From NCBI RefSeq assembly GCF_010634855.1, contig NZ_MWLQ01000014.1, positions 62,001 to 126,000 on the forward strand: a DNA stretch of 64,000 nucleotides, in the 5' to 3' direction. Shown here one piece after another: positions 27,504 through 36,684 of this stretch (the stretch's first letter is position 1; every line of letters starts with the position of its first letter). The stretch is from Microbacterium sp. B35-30 (GTDB taxonomy: Bacteria > Actinomycetota > Actinomycetes > Actinomycetales > Microbacteriaceae). The notes under the pieces were generated by a model. It searched no databases. It had not been told where the DNA came from and saw nothing but the letters and a program-made list of their open reading frames with translations. The translations under genes and the position numbers were made by a program.

Positions 27504-29033
27504 ATGTTCCGTTGGAAGGCCACAGCAGCCACCATCGCGATCGCCGCGATCGCCCTCACCGGCTGCGCCGGTGGCGGGGATGACTCCGGCACGAGCGATT
27601 CCGGCCGAGCCGACCGGCTCACCCTCACCGCCATCATCGGCCCGACGAGCTACGACATCGGTCAGGGCGCCGAGTACGGTAACCGCAGCCCGTTCTTCCA
27701 GGCGGTGTTCGACACGCTGCTGCAGAAGAACGGCGAGGGTGAGATCGAGCCCTGGCTCGCCACCGACTGGGAGTACAACGAAGACAACACGGTGCTCACG
27801 CTGACGCTCCGCGACGACGTCGAGTTCACCGACGGCACTCCGCTCGACGCCGAGGCCGTCGTCGGCAGCCTCGAGCGCTTCCGCGACGGCACCGCGCCGC
27901 AGGCCGCGACGCTCGTGGGCAAGGAGTTCGCGGCCGTCGACGCCACCACCGTCACGATCACCCAGCCCGCGCCCGACCCGTCGCTGGTCAACCTGCTGTC
28001 GATCGCACCCGGGCTGATCCAGGCACCCTCGACGTTCGACGACCCGGATTCGGCGACCGAGCCTGTCGGCTCCGGCCCCTACGTGCTCGACACGGCCGCC
28101 AGCGTCACCGGCACCACGTACGTCTACACGGCCAATCCCGAGTACTGGAACCCCGACGTGGTCAAGTACGACAACCTGACGATCAACGTCATCGAGGACC
28201 CCACCGCCACCCTGAACGCCCTCAAGGCGGGCGAGGCCAACGGCGCGAAGATCGTCAACAACGACACGATCCCCGAGATCGAGGCATCCGGCTGGACCAT
28301 CGAGGCCAACGAGCTCGACTTCCAGGGCCTGCTGCTGTTCGACCGCGCCGGCACGATGGCGCCCGAGCTGGCCGACGTCAACGTCCGCAGGGCGATCAAC
28401 ATGGCGTTCGACCGCGAGGCGCTCCTCGAGGCGCTGCAGGCGGGCTACGGCACGGTGACCGAGCAGGTCTTCCCGACCACGTCGGTCGGCTACGACGAGG
28501 CACTCGACAGCACCTACGGGTACGACCCCGAAGGCGCCAAGGAGCTCCTCGCCGAGGCCGGGTACCCGGACGGGTTCACGCTGAACATGATGTCGACCGC
28601 AGCGTTCCAGACCACGTTCGACCTCGTCGCGCAGCAGCTCGCCGACATCGGGATCACGGTGAACTACACCGACCCCGGCACCGGCAACTTCATCACCGAC
28701 ATGCTCGCGCCGAAGTACCCGGCGACGTGGATGGCGCTGGAGCAGAACCCCGACTGGCAGCTGATCAACTTCATGATCGCGCCTGACGCGACCTTCAACC
28801 CGTTCCACTCGCAGGACCCACAGGTGGACGAGTACATCAGCACCATCCAGAACGGCACACAGGAAGAGGCCGACCAGGCGACGACGGACCTGAACGCCTG
28901 GATCGTCGAGAACGCCTGGTTCGCCCCGTTCTTCCGGGTGCAGGGAACCTACGCGGTCGACGCGAACACGGACCTCGAGTTCTGGCCGTCGAACGCCTAC
29001 CCCTCGATCTTCGGATTCTCGCCGAAGAACTGA
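27504..29033 (+). CDS. ABC importer substrate-binding lipoprotein (family 5, peptide/oligosaccharide type)
   Basis: 509 residues. A lipobox LTGC (cysteine 21) follows a short hydrophobic leader, so the mature protein is membrane-anchored outside the cell. Family-5 features include EIEPWLATDWEYNEDNTVLTLTLRDDVEFTDG and VRRAINMAFDREAL. The ATG at 27504 is chosen because GAAGGGA lies 7 bp upstream; an ATG 15 bp earlier has no signal. This family carries dipeptides, but in actinobacteria also cello-, xylo- and galacto-oligosaccharides. The divergent GH2 and downstream GH3/GH43 genes make an oligosaccharide the better guess. Confidence 0.92.
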   Translation: MFRWKATAATIAIAAIALTGCAGGGDDSGTSDSGRADRLTLTAIIGPTSYDIGQGAEYGNRSPFFQAVFDTLLQKNGEGEIEPWLATDWEYNEDNTVLTLTLRDDVEFTDGTPLDAEAVVGSLERFRDGTAPQAATLVGKEFAAVDATTVTITQPAPDPSLVNLLSIAPGLIQAPSTFDDPDSATEPVGSGPYVLDTAASVTGTTYVYTANPEYWNPDVVKYDNLTINVIEDPTATLNALKAGEANGAKIVNNDTIPEIEASGWTIEANELDFQGLLLFDRAGTMAPELADVNVRRAINMAFDREALLEALQAGYGTVTEQVFPTTSVGYDEALDSTYGYDPEGAKELLAEAGYPDGFTLNMMSTAAFQTTFDLVAQQLADIGITVNYTDPGTGNFITDMLAPKYPATWMALEQNPDWQLINFMIAPDATFNPFHSQDPQVDEYISTIQNGTQEEADQATTDLNAWIVENAWFAPFFRVQGTYAVDANTDLEFWPSNAYPSIFGFSPKN

Positions 29034-29038
29034 GTCCT

Positions 29039-29071
29039 CGCCCCGCCCGCGCGTCGCGCGCGGGCGGGGCG
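29039..29071. terminator. Intercistronic hairpin after the binding-protein gene
   Basis: Perfect GC-rich stem, CGCCCCGCCCGCGCG with its complement around TCG, beginning 6 bp after the stop. In importer operons such hairpins let the binding protein be made in excess over the permeases through partial termination or 3-prime protection. Confidence 0.7.
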
Positions 29072-29096
29072 ACACCACCCACGGGAAGCGACAGAC

Positions 29097-30038
29097 ATGC
29101 TTGCATTCATCCTCAGACGCCTGCTGTCCGGCGTCATCCTCATCGCGGTGATCTCCTTCCTCGCGTTCGTCCTCCTCTACGCGGCCGGAGGCGACATCCC
29201 GCGCCGCATCCTCGGAGAGAACGCGACCGCCGACACCGTCGCCAAGAAGGCCGAGGAACTGGGCCTCAACCGGCCGCTGCTGACCCAGTACTTCGACTGG
29301 CTGACGTCGGCGTTCACCGGCGACCTCGGCCGCAGCTGGTTCACCGGTGAGCTGGTCACGACGAGCGTCACCAATCGCGTCGCCGTGACGTTGTCGATCG
29401 TGATCGGCGCGACGGTGATCTCGGCGATCATCTCCGTCGTCGTGGGTGTCCTCGCCGCCCGGCGCGGCGGGGCCGTAGACGGCACCGTCCAGGTGTTCTC
29501 GCTCATCGGCTTCGCGATCCCCGGCTTCCTCATCGCCCTCTTCCTGGTGCTCGTCTTCGCGATCAACCTCGGCTGGTTCAAGGCGACGGGGTACATCCCG
29601 CTTGCGACATCGGTGCCAGGGTGGCTGTCGTCGGTCACGCTGCCGATCATCGCCCTGTCGATCGGCGCGATCGCGACCGTCACCCAGCAGGTGCGCGGCT
29701 CGGTCATCGACGCCATGTCCCGCGACTACGTGCGGACGCTCCGCTCGCGTGGGCTGAGCGCGAACTCGGTGGTCTACCGCCACGTGCTCCGCAACGCCGG
29801 CGGCCCCGCCCTCGCGGTGCTGGCCGTGCAGTTCATCGGCCTTCTCGGCGGCGCGGTGATCGTGGAGCAGGTCTTCGCCATCCCCGGCATGGGCCAGCTC
29901 ACCGTCCGGGCGACGACGCTCGGCGACATCCCCGTCGTCATGGCCCTGGTGATCGTCTTCGCGATCATCGTCGTCGTCGTCAACCTCCTCATAGACCTCG
30001 CCCAAGCGGCGCTGAACCCGAAGGTGCGACTGTCATGA
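29097..30038 (+). CDS. ABC importer permease, DppB type
   Basis: 313-residue inner-membrane permease with about six helices. It starts LAFILRRLLSGVILIAVISFLAF, the standard N-terminus of DppB/OppB. The cytoplasmic EAA-like loop reads VRTLRSRGLSANSVVYRHVLRNA. The C-terminal GAVIVEQVFAIPGMGQL block is family-typical. Second gene of the operon; its TGA overlaps the next ATG. Confidence 0.93.
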   Translation: MLAFILRRLLSGVILIAVISFLAFVLLYAAGGDIPRRILGENATADTVAKKAEELGLNRPLLTQYFDWLTSAFTGDLGRSWFTGELVTTSVTNRVAVTLSIVIGATVISAIISVVVGVLAARRGGAVDGTVQVFSLIGFAIPGFLIALFLVLVFAINLGWFKATGYIPLATSVPGWLSSVTLPIIALSIGAIATVTQQVRGSVIDAMSRDYVRTLRSRGLSANSVVYRHVLRNAGGPALAVLAVQFIGLLGGAVIVEQVFAIPGMGQLTVRATTLGDIPVVMALVIVFAIIVVVVNLLIDLAQAALNPKVRLS

Positions 30039-31957
30039 CCGCTGTCGACGTTCCCCTCGCTGTCCCCGTCGCGCCGGTGCGCGTTGCGCTCTGGCGACGT
30101 CTCGTGCGGCGCCCCCTGGGACTCGCCTCCCTCCTCTTCCTCGCGTTCGTGGCGGTCATCGCGATCATCGGACCGTGGATCGCACCGCAGGACCCCAACT
30201 ACGCCGACATCCGCAACGTGCTCTCGCCGCCCAGTGCCGAGCACATCCTCGGCACCGACGGCAGCGGTCGCGACGTGCTGTCGCGCCTGCTGGTGGCGAC
30301 GCAGATCAGTGTCTCCGCCGCCCTCCTCGCTCTCGTCGTCGCCGTCGTCCTCGGCGTGACCAGCGGCCTCATCGCGGGCTACTACCAGGGCTGGTTCAAC
30401 AGCACGGCGACGTGGGTGACCGAGCTGAACATGGCGCTTCCCGGCATCGTCGTGCTGCTGGCAGCCCGCGCGGTGCTGGGCCCGTCGGTGTGGATCTCGA
30501 TGTTCATCTTCGGCATCCTGCTCGCCCCGGCGTTCTACCGCCTCGTGTACGCCTCCGTCACCGCGGTGCGCTCGGAGCTGTACGTCGACGCCGCACGCGT
30601 CTCGGGGCTCAGCGACACCCGCATCATCGGTCGCCACGTGCTGTCGGTCGTGCGCGCGCCCATCATCATCCAGGGGGCGATCATCGCGGGCATCGCCATC
30701 GCGATCCAGTCGGGACTGGAGTTCCTCGGCCTCGGCGACATCAGCGTCCCCACGTGGGGCCAGATGCTCAACGACGGGTTCAAGAACATCTACAAGGAGC
30801 CCATCCTGATGCTCTGGCCGTCGCTCGCGATCGGGCTCACGTGCATCGCGCTGACGCTCCTGGCCAATGTGATGCGCGACGAGCTCGAGCGCACGGTGTC
30901 CGTGCGGCGCAAGCGCCGCCGCGCCGTCGCCACCGCCACCGGCTCCATCGCAGCCGTCACCACGTCGCTCTCGACCGGCGGCGGAGACGTCGTCGACCTC
31001 GACGAGCCGCCGATCTTCGAGAGCTCCGGCGTCATCGTCCACCAGGACGACGTGCGCAGCAAGGCGAGCGAGAAGGTGCTGGAGGTCCGCGATCTCCGCG
31101 TCGGGTACGACCAGCCGGACGGCTCGCACATCGAGGTCGTCCACGGCGTCTCGCTCGACATCCGCAAGGGCGAGGTGCACGGTCTCATCGGCGAGTCGGG
31201 CTCGGGGAAGACCCAGACGGCCTTCGCCGTGCTGGGCCTGCTCCCCCGCGGCGGTCACGTCACCGCCGGCTCGATCCTGTACGAGGGCACCGAGCTCGCC
31301 GACGGCGACGAGCGCGCGTACGCCGGCGTCCGCGGCCAGCGCATCGGCTACATCCCGCAGGAGCCGATGTCGAACCTCGACCCCGCGTTCACGATCGGCA
31401 GCCAGCTGGTCGAGCCGCTGCGCAAGAACCACGGGCTCTCGAAGAGGGCCGCGACCGACCGCTCGCTCGAGCTGCTGGCGCGGGTCGGCATCCCGAACCC
31501 GAGGCGCACGTTCGACGCGTACCCGTTCGAAGTCTCGGGCGGCATGGCGCAGCGTGTGCTCATCGCCGGTGCTGTCTCGACCGATCCCGATCTGATCATC
31601 GCCGATGAGCCGACCACGGCCCTCGACGTGACCGTTCAGGCCGAGGTGCTCGAGCTGCTGCGCGACCTGCAGGCCGAGCGGCACATGGCCATGCTCCTCG
31701 TGACGCACAACTTCGGCGTCGTCGCCGATCTCTGCGACCACGTCACGGTCATGCAGAGCGGCCTGTTCGTCGAGCAGGGACCCGTGCGCGCGATCTTCAA
31801 CGACGCGCAGCACCCCTACACGCGGGCGCTGCTGGACGCGATCCTCGACGAGGGTCCCGCCCGAGGCCCGCTCGTCGCGGTGCCCTCGAGCACAGCGCCG
31901 TCGAGCGCAGCGACCTCGAACGCACTGCCGTCGACCGAGAAGGGAGCACGAGCATGA
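30035..31957 (+). CDS. Fused ABC permease (DppC type) and ATPase (DppD type)
   Basis: 640 residues joining two parts usually made separately. Residues about 1-295 are a DppC-type permease (GTDGSGRDVLSRLL near 75, EAA-like loop VDAARVSGLSDTRIIGRHVL). A basic/acidic linker of about 50 residues follows. The ATPase has Walker A GESGSGKT at 386-393, QEPMSNLDP, signature VSGGMAQRV (in place of LSGGQ) and Walker B LIIADEPT. The last 30 residues are an Ala/Ser/Pro tail. The fusion fixes permease:ATPase stoichiometry. The frame is continuous in this read, so it is not a missed stop. It overlaps both neighbours by 4 bp. Confidence 0.93.
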   Translation: MTAVDVPLAVPVAPVRVALWRRLVRRPLGLASLLFLAFVAVIAIIGPWIAPQDPNYADIRNVLSPPSAEHILGTDGSGRDVLSRLLVATQISVSAALLALVVAVVLGVTSGLIAGYYQGWFNSTATWVTELNMALPGIVVLLAARAVLGPSVWISMFIFGILLAPAFYRLVYASVTAVRSELYVDAARVSGLSDTRIIGRHVLSVVRAPIIIQGAIIAGIAIAIQSGLEFLGLGDISVPTWGQMLNDGFKNIYKEPILMLWPSLAIGLTCIALTLLANVMRDELERTVSVRRKRRRAVATATGSIAAVTTSLSTGGGDVVDLDEPPIFESSGVIVHQDDVRSKASEKVLEVRDLRVGYDQPDGSHIEVVHGVSLDIRKGEVHGLIGESGSGKTQTAFAVLGLLPRGGHVTAGSILYEGTELADGDERAYAGVRGQRIGYIPQEPMSNLDPAFTIGSQLVEPLRKNHGLSKRAATDRSLELLARVGIPNPRRTFDAYPFEVSGGMAQRVLIAGAVSTDPDLIIADEPTTALDVTVQAEVLELLRDLQAERHMAMLLVTHNFGVVADLCDHVTVMQSGLFVEQGPVRAIFNDAQHPYTRALLDAILDEGPARGPLVAVPSSTAPSSAATSNALPSTEKGARA

Positions 31958-32817
31958 GCACTCCGACGCCGCAGACGCCGCTGCTCGACATCAAGGACCT
32001 CGTCGTCGAGTACCCGGGCAAGGGCTTCCGCGCCCAGCCGTTCCGGGCGCTCAAGGGCGTCTCGCTCGACATCCTTCCGGGCGAGACCGTGGGACTTGTG
32101 GGCGAGTCGGGATCCGGCAAGACCACGCTGGGCCGGGCCGCACTAGGCCTCGCACCCGTCACCGAGGGCTCGATCCGGTACGAGGGCAAGGAGATCGCCC
32201 ACCTGAAGAGGCAGGAGCGGCGCGCTCTCAGCTCCGAGATCCAGGTGGTGTTCCAGGACCCGTACTCGTCGCTGAATCCGTCCATGACGATCGAGCAGAT
32301 CCTCACCGAGCCGCTGACCGCGGCCGGCGTCGCCGGGAAGGAGGCGAAGACCCGCGTGCACGACCTGCTCGACCAGGTCGGCCTCCCCGCCGACGCGCGC
32401 GGGCGCCTGCCGCGCGAGTTCTCGGGCGGCCAGCGCCAGCGCGTCGCGATCGCCCGGGCCCTCGCCCTGCGGCCGCGGCTCATCGTGTGCGACGAGCCGG
32501 TGTCGGCGCTGGATCTCTCAACCCAGGCGCGCGTGCTCGACCTGTTCATCGACATCCAGGACCGCACCGGCGTCGCCTACCTGTTCGTGACGCACGACCT
32601 CGCGGTGGTGCGCCACATCAGCCACCGGGTCGCCGTCATGTACCGCGGCGAGATCGTCGAGTCGGGCGACGGCGAGCGGGTCACCTCGCAGCCGGAGCAC
32701 CCGTACACGCAGCGCCTGTTCATGGCCGCGCCGGTCCCCGACCCCGACAAGCAGGAGCAGCGTCGCATCGCGCGTCGCGCACTGCTCACCTCCGAAGCGG
32801 CCGCCGGCGCCGTCTGA
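31954..32817 (+). CDS. ABC importer ATPase, DppF type
   Basis: 287 residues. Walker A is GESGSGKTT at 50-58, the Q-loop region reads VVFQDPYSSLNPSMT, the signature is FSGGQRQRVAIARAL, Walker B is LIVCDEPVSALD and the switch histidine is in FVTHDLAVV. The C-terminal HPYTQRLFMAAPVPDP is the oligopeptide-ATPase motif. It is the second ATPase of a heterodimeric pair with the ATPase half of the preceding fusion. Last gene of the operon; a hairpin follows. Confidence 0.95.
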   Translation: MSTPTPQTPLLDIKDLVVEYPGKGFRAQPFRALKGVSLDILPGETVGLVGESGSGKTTLGRAALGLAPVTEGSIRYEGKEIAHLKRQERRALSSEIQVVFQDPYSSLNPSMTIEQILTEPLTAAGVAGKEAKTRVHDLLDQVGLPADARGRLPREFSGGQRQRVAIARALALRPRLIVCDEPVSALDLSTQARVLDLFIDIQDRTGVAYLFVTHDLAVVRHISHRVAVMYRGEIVESGDGERVTSQPEHPYTQRLFMAAPVPDPDKQEQRRIARRALLTSEAAAGAV

Positions 32818-32822
32818 CGACT

Positions 32823-32871
32823 CGGATGCCGCAGCTCGGCCCGGCCCGTGGGTGGCGGGCTGCGGCATCCG
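32823..32871. terminator. Terminator hairpin after the ABC importer operon
   Basis: CGGATGCCGCAG pairs with CTGCGGCATCCG around a 25-base GC-rich loop just past the last ATPase gene. The arms again contain the over-represented CGGATGCC octamer. The GH3 gene downstream may receive read-through. Confidence 0.7.
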
Positions 32872-32907
32872 TCCTCCTGACCCTCCTCTGAGAAAGAACC
32901 TCCCCCG

Positions 32908-35334
32908 ATGACCGACATCGCCACGCACCCCGACGCGGTGCGCCACCTCGTTCCGCTGCTCGAGCGCCTGACACTCGAGCAGAAGGCGGCGCTCGTGCAG
33001 GGCGCCGACTTCTGGACCACCGTCCCGCTCCCCGAGATCGGGCTGCGCGCGATGACGCTGTCGGACGGCCCGGCGGGCGTCCGCGGTCCGCGCTGGGACG
33101 AGCGCGAGCCGTCGCTGAACCTGCCCTCGGGGTCGGCGCTGGCCGCGTCGTGGGACGTCGACCTGGCGTACCGGTACGGGGCGGCCGCGGCATCCGAAGC
33201 CCGCCGCAAGGGCGTCGACGTCGTGCTCGGGCCGACGATCAACCTCCATCGCTCGCCGCTCGGCGGCCGTCACTTCGAGTGCTTCAGCGAGGACCCGGAG
33301 CTGAGCGCGGAGCTCGCCGCCGCCTACGTGCGCGGCCTGCAAGACAACGGGGTCGCGGCCACGCCCAAGCACTACGTGGCCAACGACTCCGAGACCGACC
33401 GCTTCACCGTCGACGTCCAGGTCGCCGAGCGTGCGCTGCGGGAGCTGTATCTCGCGCCGTTCGAACGCGCAGTCGATGCCGGCGCCTGGACCCTCATGAG
33501 CGCCTACAACGCCGTCGACGGCGTGACGATGACCGAGAACGACCTGCTCGAGACGCCGCTCAACTCCGAGTGGGGATTCGACGGCGTCACCATCAGCGAC
33601 TGGACCGCGGTGCGCTCGCTCGGCGCCGTGCCCGCCGCACAGGACCTCGCAATGCCGGGTCCCGCCCCCGCGTGGGCGGACCTCGTCGCGACGATCCGCG
33701 ACGGGCACCTGAACGAGGCCGACCTCGACCGCAAGGTGCTGCGCCTGCTGCTGCTCGCGGAGCGGGTCGGCGCGCTCGGCGATGCCGCCCCGATCGAGCC
33801 GGCGCCGCTCGACGGCCCCCGCTTCGCGCGTGCCGCGGCGATCGAAGGCACCGTGCTCCTGCGCAACGAGGGCGTTCTTCCCCTGGATGCCGCCTCGCTC
33901 GGTCGCGTCGCCGTCATCGGCCAGAACGCGCGCGAGGCCCGGACGCAGGGCGGCGGCAGTGCCACCGTGATCCCCGAGGCCGTGGTCTCGCCCCTCGACG
34001 CGATCCGCGGCGCCGTGCCGGAAGCCGACGTGCGGTACGAGATCGGCGCCGTCGTGCAGGAGGGCGTCGCCGAGATCCCGCTCGCACAGCTGCGAAATCC
34101 GGCAACGGGCGAGGCGGGCATGCGCGTCGCGTTCTTCGACGCCGACGGCACCGAACTTTTCGCGGAGAACCGCCTCTCGACCGCCCTGGTCTGGTTCGGC
34201 GGCGACGCGCCGATCGCGGCGAGCGCGATGGTGGTGTTCGAAACGCTGTACACGCCCGCCGAGACCGGCGACATCGAGCTCGGCTTCGCCGGCGCGAACC
34301 CGGGGCGGCTGTTCGTGGACGAGCGCCTCGTGCTCGACGACGCACCCGTCATCGAGGGTTCCGACCTCGGCGCCGCGTTCCTGAACCCGCCGTCGATCAC
34401 GGCGACGGTGGCCGTCGAGGCCGGCCGCGAGACGGCCGTGCGCGTCGAGTTCACGCGCGCCGCCGGCGGTGCGCTGTCGGGGGCGCTGAGCGCGACGCTC
34501 GGCATCGCCCCCGAGCGCACCGATCCCGCGGAGCTCATCGCCCGTGCGGCGGCGGAGGCCGCGGCATCCGATGTCGCGATCGTCGTCGTGGGCACCAACG
34601 CGAAGGTCGAGTCGGAGGGCTACGACCGCACCAGCCTCGACCTGCCCGGCCACCAGGACGACCTGGTGCGCGCGGTCGCGGCGACCGGGACGCCGACAGT
34701 CGTCGTGGTCAACGCCGGCTCGCCGGTCGCGCTGCCGTGGGCCGTCGACGTCGCGGCGGTCGTGCAGGGGTACTTCGGCGGGCAGGAGTTCGGGCACGCG
34801 ATCGCCGACGTGCTCACCGGCGCCGCCGAGCCCGGCGGGCGACTGCCCACGACCTGGCCGGCCGCGCTCGCGGACGTGCCCGTCACGGAGGTGGTGCCCA
34901 CCGACGGTCGTCTCGAGTACCGCGAGGGTCTGCACATCGGCTATCGCGCGTGGCTGAAGACGGATGCCGAGCCGGCGTTCCCGTTCGGCCACGGCCTCGG
35001 CTACACGACGTGGTCGTGGGGTGCGGCCCAGCGCGTGGGCGACGCCCTCGAGGTGACGCTCGCGAACACCGGCGACCGCGCCGGCAAGCAGGTCGTGCAG
35101 GTCTACGCCGAGCGCGCGGACTCCGCGGTGGAGCGCCCCGTGCGCTGGCTCGTCGGATTCGCGACGGTGCAGGCCGAGGCGGGCGAGACCGTCACCGCGC
35201 ACGTTCCGGTGCCGGGGCGACGCCTGGCGCACTGGGACGGCGAGTGGGTCATCGAGCCCGGCGAGTACACGCTGCACGCCGGCGCCTCGGTAGCCGACCT
35301 GCCGCTTTCCGTGAACTGGTCCGCGGTGCAGTAG
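32908..35334 (+). CDS. Glycoside hydrolase family 3 enzyme with PA14 insertion
   Basis: 808-residue enzyme without a signal peptide. The TIM barrel has PKHYVAND (about 153-160) and nucleophile D231 in GVTISDWTAV. Within the alpha/beta domain a PA14 domain (about 410-525: GMRVAFFDADGTELF through TLYTPAETGDIELGFAGANPGRLFVDERL) is inserted, which often shapes the active site for oligosaccharides. The ESEGYDRTSLDLPG motif and a fibronectin-III domain complete it. Beta-glucosidase or another beta-glycosidase is likely. It follows the ABC importer and precedes two more hydrolases, consistent with digestion of the imported oligosaccharide. Confidence 0.93.
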   Translation: MTDIATHPDAVRHLVPLLERLTLEQKAALVQGADFWTTVPLPEIGLRAMTLSDGPAGVRGPRWDEREPSLNLPSGSALAASWDVDLAYRYGAAAASEARRKGVDVVLGPTINLHRSPLGGRHFECFSEDPELSAELAAAYVRGLQDNGVAATPKHYVANDSETDRFTVDVQVAERALRELYLAPFERAVDAGAWTLMSAYNAVDGVTMTENDLLETPLNSEWGFDGVTISDWTAVRSLGAVPAAQDLAMPGPAPAWADLVATIRDGHLNEADLDRKVLRLLLLAERVGALGDAAPIEPAPLDGPRFARAAAIEGTVLLRNEGVLPLDAASLGRVAVIGQNAREARTQGGGSATVIPEAVVSPLDAIRGAVPEADVRYEIGAVVQEGVAEIPLAQLRNPATGEAGMRVAFFDADGTELFAENRLSTALVWFGGDAPIAASAMVVFETLYTPAETGDIELGFAGANPGRLFVDERLVLDDAPVIEGSDLGAAFLNPPSITATVAVEAGRETAVRVEFTRAAGGALSGALSATLGIAPERTDPAELIARAAAEAAASDVAIVVVGTNAKVESEGYDRTSLDLPGHQDDLVRAVAATGTPTVVVVNAGSPVALPWAVDVAAVVQGYFGGQEFGHAIADVLTGAAEPGGRLPTTWPAALADVPVTEVVPTDGRLEYREGLHIGYRAWLKTDAEPAFPFGHGLGYTTWSWGAAQRVGDALEVTLANTGDRAGKQVVQVYAERADSAVERPVRWLVGFATVQAEAGETVTAHVPVPGRRLAHWDGEWVIEPGEYTLHAGASVADLPLSVNWSAVQ

Positions 35335-35354
35335 ACGGCGGCCGGCGTGGGACG

Positions 35355-35421
35355 TTCGCAGAATCGCGCGAAACTCGGAGCGTCTCGCCGGATCCCTGCG
35401 AACGACGCGAGATTCTGCGAA
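35355..35421. repeat. Extragenic palindrome, family D, copy 1
   Basis: TTCGCAGAATCGCGCG pairs with CGCGAGATTCTGCGAA (one mismatch) around a 35-base loop between GH3 and the next gene. On the complementary strand the right arm extends to ACGAACTTCGCAGAATC, matching the arm ACGAACTCCGCAGAAAC of the hairpin at 49969. Confidence 0.75.
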
Positions 35422-35491
35422 GTTCGTACGCGGATGCCGCGCCTCGCCGCTGCCCACACCCCAGACCAGCTTCACCGACGAGAGGTACGCG

Positions 35492-36622
35492 ATGAACGAT
35501 GTGACCACCGAGAACCTGCGAGGACGCGCCGACGAACGCCTCGACGAGATCGTCGGCCGCCTCGACGGCTACCTGGCAGCCGACCCGGATCTGTCGTTCC
35601 AGGTCGCCGCGTTCCACGACGGCGTCGCGGTGCTCGATGCCTGGGGCGGCCCGCACCTCTCCGAGGAGTCGGTGATGGTGCCGTACTCGGTCACGAAGAA
35701 CACCATCGGCCTCTCCGTAGGGCTCCTCGTCGAGCGCGGTGAGCTCGACCTCGACGAACGCGTCGCGCACTATTGGCCCGAATTCGCGGCGAAGGGCAAG
35801 GGTGCCGTCACGGTGCGGCAGCTGCTGTCGCACCAGGCCGGCATCCCGCAGGCGACCCCGCCGCTCACCTGGGAGGAGCTGCTGGATCATCACGCCGCGG
35901 CCGGGCGGCTCGCGGCCAGCCCGCCGTTCTGGCACCCGGGCTCGGCCTTCGGCTATCACGCGGTCACGATCGGAAACCTCGGCGACGAGCTCGTCTTCCG
36001 CGTGACGGGCCGCACGCTGCACGAGTACTACGAGCAGGAGATCCGCGCTCCGCACGGCATCGACTTCTTCCTCGGCCTGCCCAGCGGCCACGAGGAGCGA
36101 CGGGTGCCGGTCCTGCCGATGATCCGTCCCGTGGCCGACACGACGACGATGCAGCCGACCGCCATCGGTCTGCACACCTGGGTGACGCCGGGGCCGCAGG
36201 TCGATCTCGCCAACGACGAGGCGAGCTGGCGATACGGCCATCCCGCGGGTTCGGGCACGGGCACCGCACGGGGACTGGCGCGCCTCTTCGCCGCCGCGGT
36301 CACGGGCGTCGACGGCAGCGCGCCCTTCCTCTCCCCCGACACCGTGTGGCAGATCGGCCAGCAGCAGGTGCACGGCACCGACGAGGTGCTGGGGCTGCCG
36401 GATCGCGCGCACGCGATCGTCTTCCAGAAGTCGACGTCGACCGTCTCCTTCGGCGGGCCGCGCGCATTCGGGCACGACGGCGCGATGGGCGCGCTGGCGT
36501 GTGTCGACCCCGACACCGGCATCGCCTTCGCCTGGACCATCGCCCGCGGCGCGTGGCCGGGCGGCGCCGACCCGCGCGCGGCCGCGCTCGCCGTCGAGCT
36601 CGGCCGCATCCTGCCGGCCTGA
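35492..36622 (+). CDS. Beta-lactamase-fold serine hydrolase (EstB/class C type)
   Basis: 376 residues. The SxxK motif is S66-V-T-K69 (VPYSVTKNTIGL); the tyrosine motif is Y154 in GYHAVTIG. FGHDGAMG replaces the KTG-type strand, as in esterases of family VIII. GELDLDERVAHYWPEF and LLSHQAGIP are typical of this beta-lactamase-related family. There is no signal peptide. Most members are esterases or D-amino-peptidases rather than resistance enzymes. Lying between GH3 and GH43, a deacylation role on plant oligosaccharides is plausible but unproven. Confidence 0.9.
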   Translation: MNDVTTENLRGRADERLDEIVGRLDGYLAADPDLSFQVAAFHDGVAVLDAWGGPHLSEESVMVPYSVTKNTIGLSVGLLVERGELDLDERVAHYWPEFAAKGKGAVTVRQLLSHQAGIPQATPPLTWEELLDHHAAAGRLAASPPFWHPGSAFGYHAVTIGNLGDELVFRVTGRTLHEYYEQEIRAPHGIDFFLGLPSGHEERRVPVLPMIRPVADTTTMQPTAIGLHTWVTPGPQVDLANDEASWRYGHPAGSGTGTARGLARLFAAAVTGVDGSAPFLSPDTVWQIGQQQVHGTDEVLGLPDRAHAIVFQKSTSTVSFGGPRAFGHDGAMGALACVDPDTGIAFAWTIARGAWPGGADPRAAALAVELGRILPA

Positions 36623-36684
36623 GCCACCTGCCGACGCATCCACCCGCCCACCCACCCACTACCCGCCCGATCCGAGAGGCACCC

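Noticed and set aside
27420..30005. Minus-strand 861-codon open frame opposite the ABC operon
   Set aside because: Antisense to binding-protein and permease genes and composed of Arg/Asp/Val/Gly repeats.
35355..35421. CRISPR repeat or tRNA-like structure
   Set aside because: Only one dyad with no regularly spaced direct repeats, and no cloverleaf or anticodon arm can be drawn.
32518..35508. Minus-strand 996-codon open frame opposite GH3
   Set aside because: Antisense shadow of a well-defined GH3 gene; no recognisable motif.
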